Assembly: GCA_946480635.1 (NCBI GenBank)
Contig: CAMLKV010000134.1
Span: 1 to 6,352, forward strand
Direction: 5' to 3'
From: an uncultured Flavobacterium sp.
GTDB taxonomy: Bacteria > Bacteroidota > Bacteroidia > Flavobacteriales > Flavobacteriaceae
Length of the DNA stretch: 6,352 nucleotides
Shown: positions 6,287 through 6,352 of the stretch, one piece after another
Position numbering within the stretch: the first letter of the stretch is position 1
How the letters are laid out: each line of letters opens with the position of its first letter
Translations under genes and position numbers: made by a program
Notes under the pieces: generated by a model
What the model saw: the letters and a program-made list of their open reading frames with translations, nothing else
The model's database searches: none
Told to the model about the DNA's origin: nothing

Positions 6287-6314
6287 TTGGATATTAATAA
6301 AAAATGTACCTTTG
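6287..6314 (+). promoter_or_regulatory. Strong promoter reading out of the window
   Basis: TTG (6287-6289, within GTTTTGG) and TACCTTTG (6307-6314), separated by 17 bp, give a full match to the Bacteroidota -33/-7 consensus, with the GTACCTTTGC context common at flavobacterial promoters. Transcription should begin near 6320. No ATG occurs before 6352, so the gene lies to the right. Given the gene order, atpB or another gene of the ATP synthase operon is one possibility, but the window cannot show it. Confidence 0.7.
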
Positions 6315-6352
6315 CACCAAATTTACAAACACAGAAATATAGTTTTTTATAT

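Larger units (their letters stand above)
6036..6352. other. 317-bp non-coding region between the RCC1 gene and the next gene to the right
   Basis: No convincing open reading frame, tRNA or insertion sequence is visible in this highly AT-rich stretch. From left to right it holds the RCC1 leader with TTTACA/TGTAAA dyads, the RCC1 promoter (6078-6109, minus), an imperfect direct repeat (6113-6148), two adjacent palindromes (6175-6197) and an outward plus-strand promoter (6287-6314). The section 6198-6280 shows nothing I can name. The start codon belonging to the outward promoter lies beyond the window. Confidence 0.75.

Overview
The window looks like chromosomal DNA of a Flavobacteriaceae member (Bacteroidota), probably Flavobacterium or a close relative. 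The evidence is the very AT-rich sequence, start codons without Shine-Dalgarno motifs, promoters of the Bacteroidota TAnnTTTG type, a SprE/PorW-type gliding and type IX secretion (T9SS) lipoprotein, and a secreted protein ending in a T9SS type A sorting domain.

Layout. On the left, on the minus strand, is a flavin-dependent ferredoxin/phenylacetyl-CoA-epoxidase-type reductase (42-875). It breaks off just where its 2Fe-2S domain should begin, inside an odd pyrimidine-rich stretch at the window edge. A 159-bp divergent intergenic region carries the promoter of a tightly packed plus-strand cluster: sprE (1035-3641), a bactofilin (3645-4043), an AtpZ/AtpI-type small membrane protein (4021-4245, overlapping the bactofilin by 23 bp) and a four-helix membrane protein of the DUF6168/AtpI-like kind (4247-4636). 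The last three genes resemble the leading genes of a flavobacterial F-type ATP synthase operon, but atpB does not follow. Instead, 7 bp beyond the last stop codon, a convergent minus-strand gene (4644-6035) encodes a secreted seven-repeat RCC1 beta-propeller with a T9SS sorting domain. The right 317 bp are non-coding. They hold the RCC1 gene promoter, several dyad-symmetric and direct repeats, and a near-consensus plus-strand promoter (6287-6314) that fires out of the window.

How the genes fit together. SprE is an outer-membrane T9SS lipoprotein and the RCC1 protein looks like a T9SS substrate, so machine and cargo sit about 1 kb apart. The RCC1 gene appears to have been inserted between the ATP-synthase accessory genes and the presumed structural atp genes, which may lie beyond the right edge behind the outward promoter. 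The sprE promoter and the RCC1 leader share an unusually similar TTGTAAA/TTTACAA inverted repeat, which could be a common regulatory site or coincidence in AT-rich DNA. I found no CRISPR array, tRNA, rRNA or insertion sequence, and no clear case for an entirely new system.
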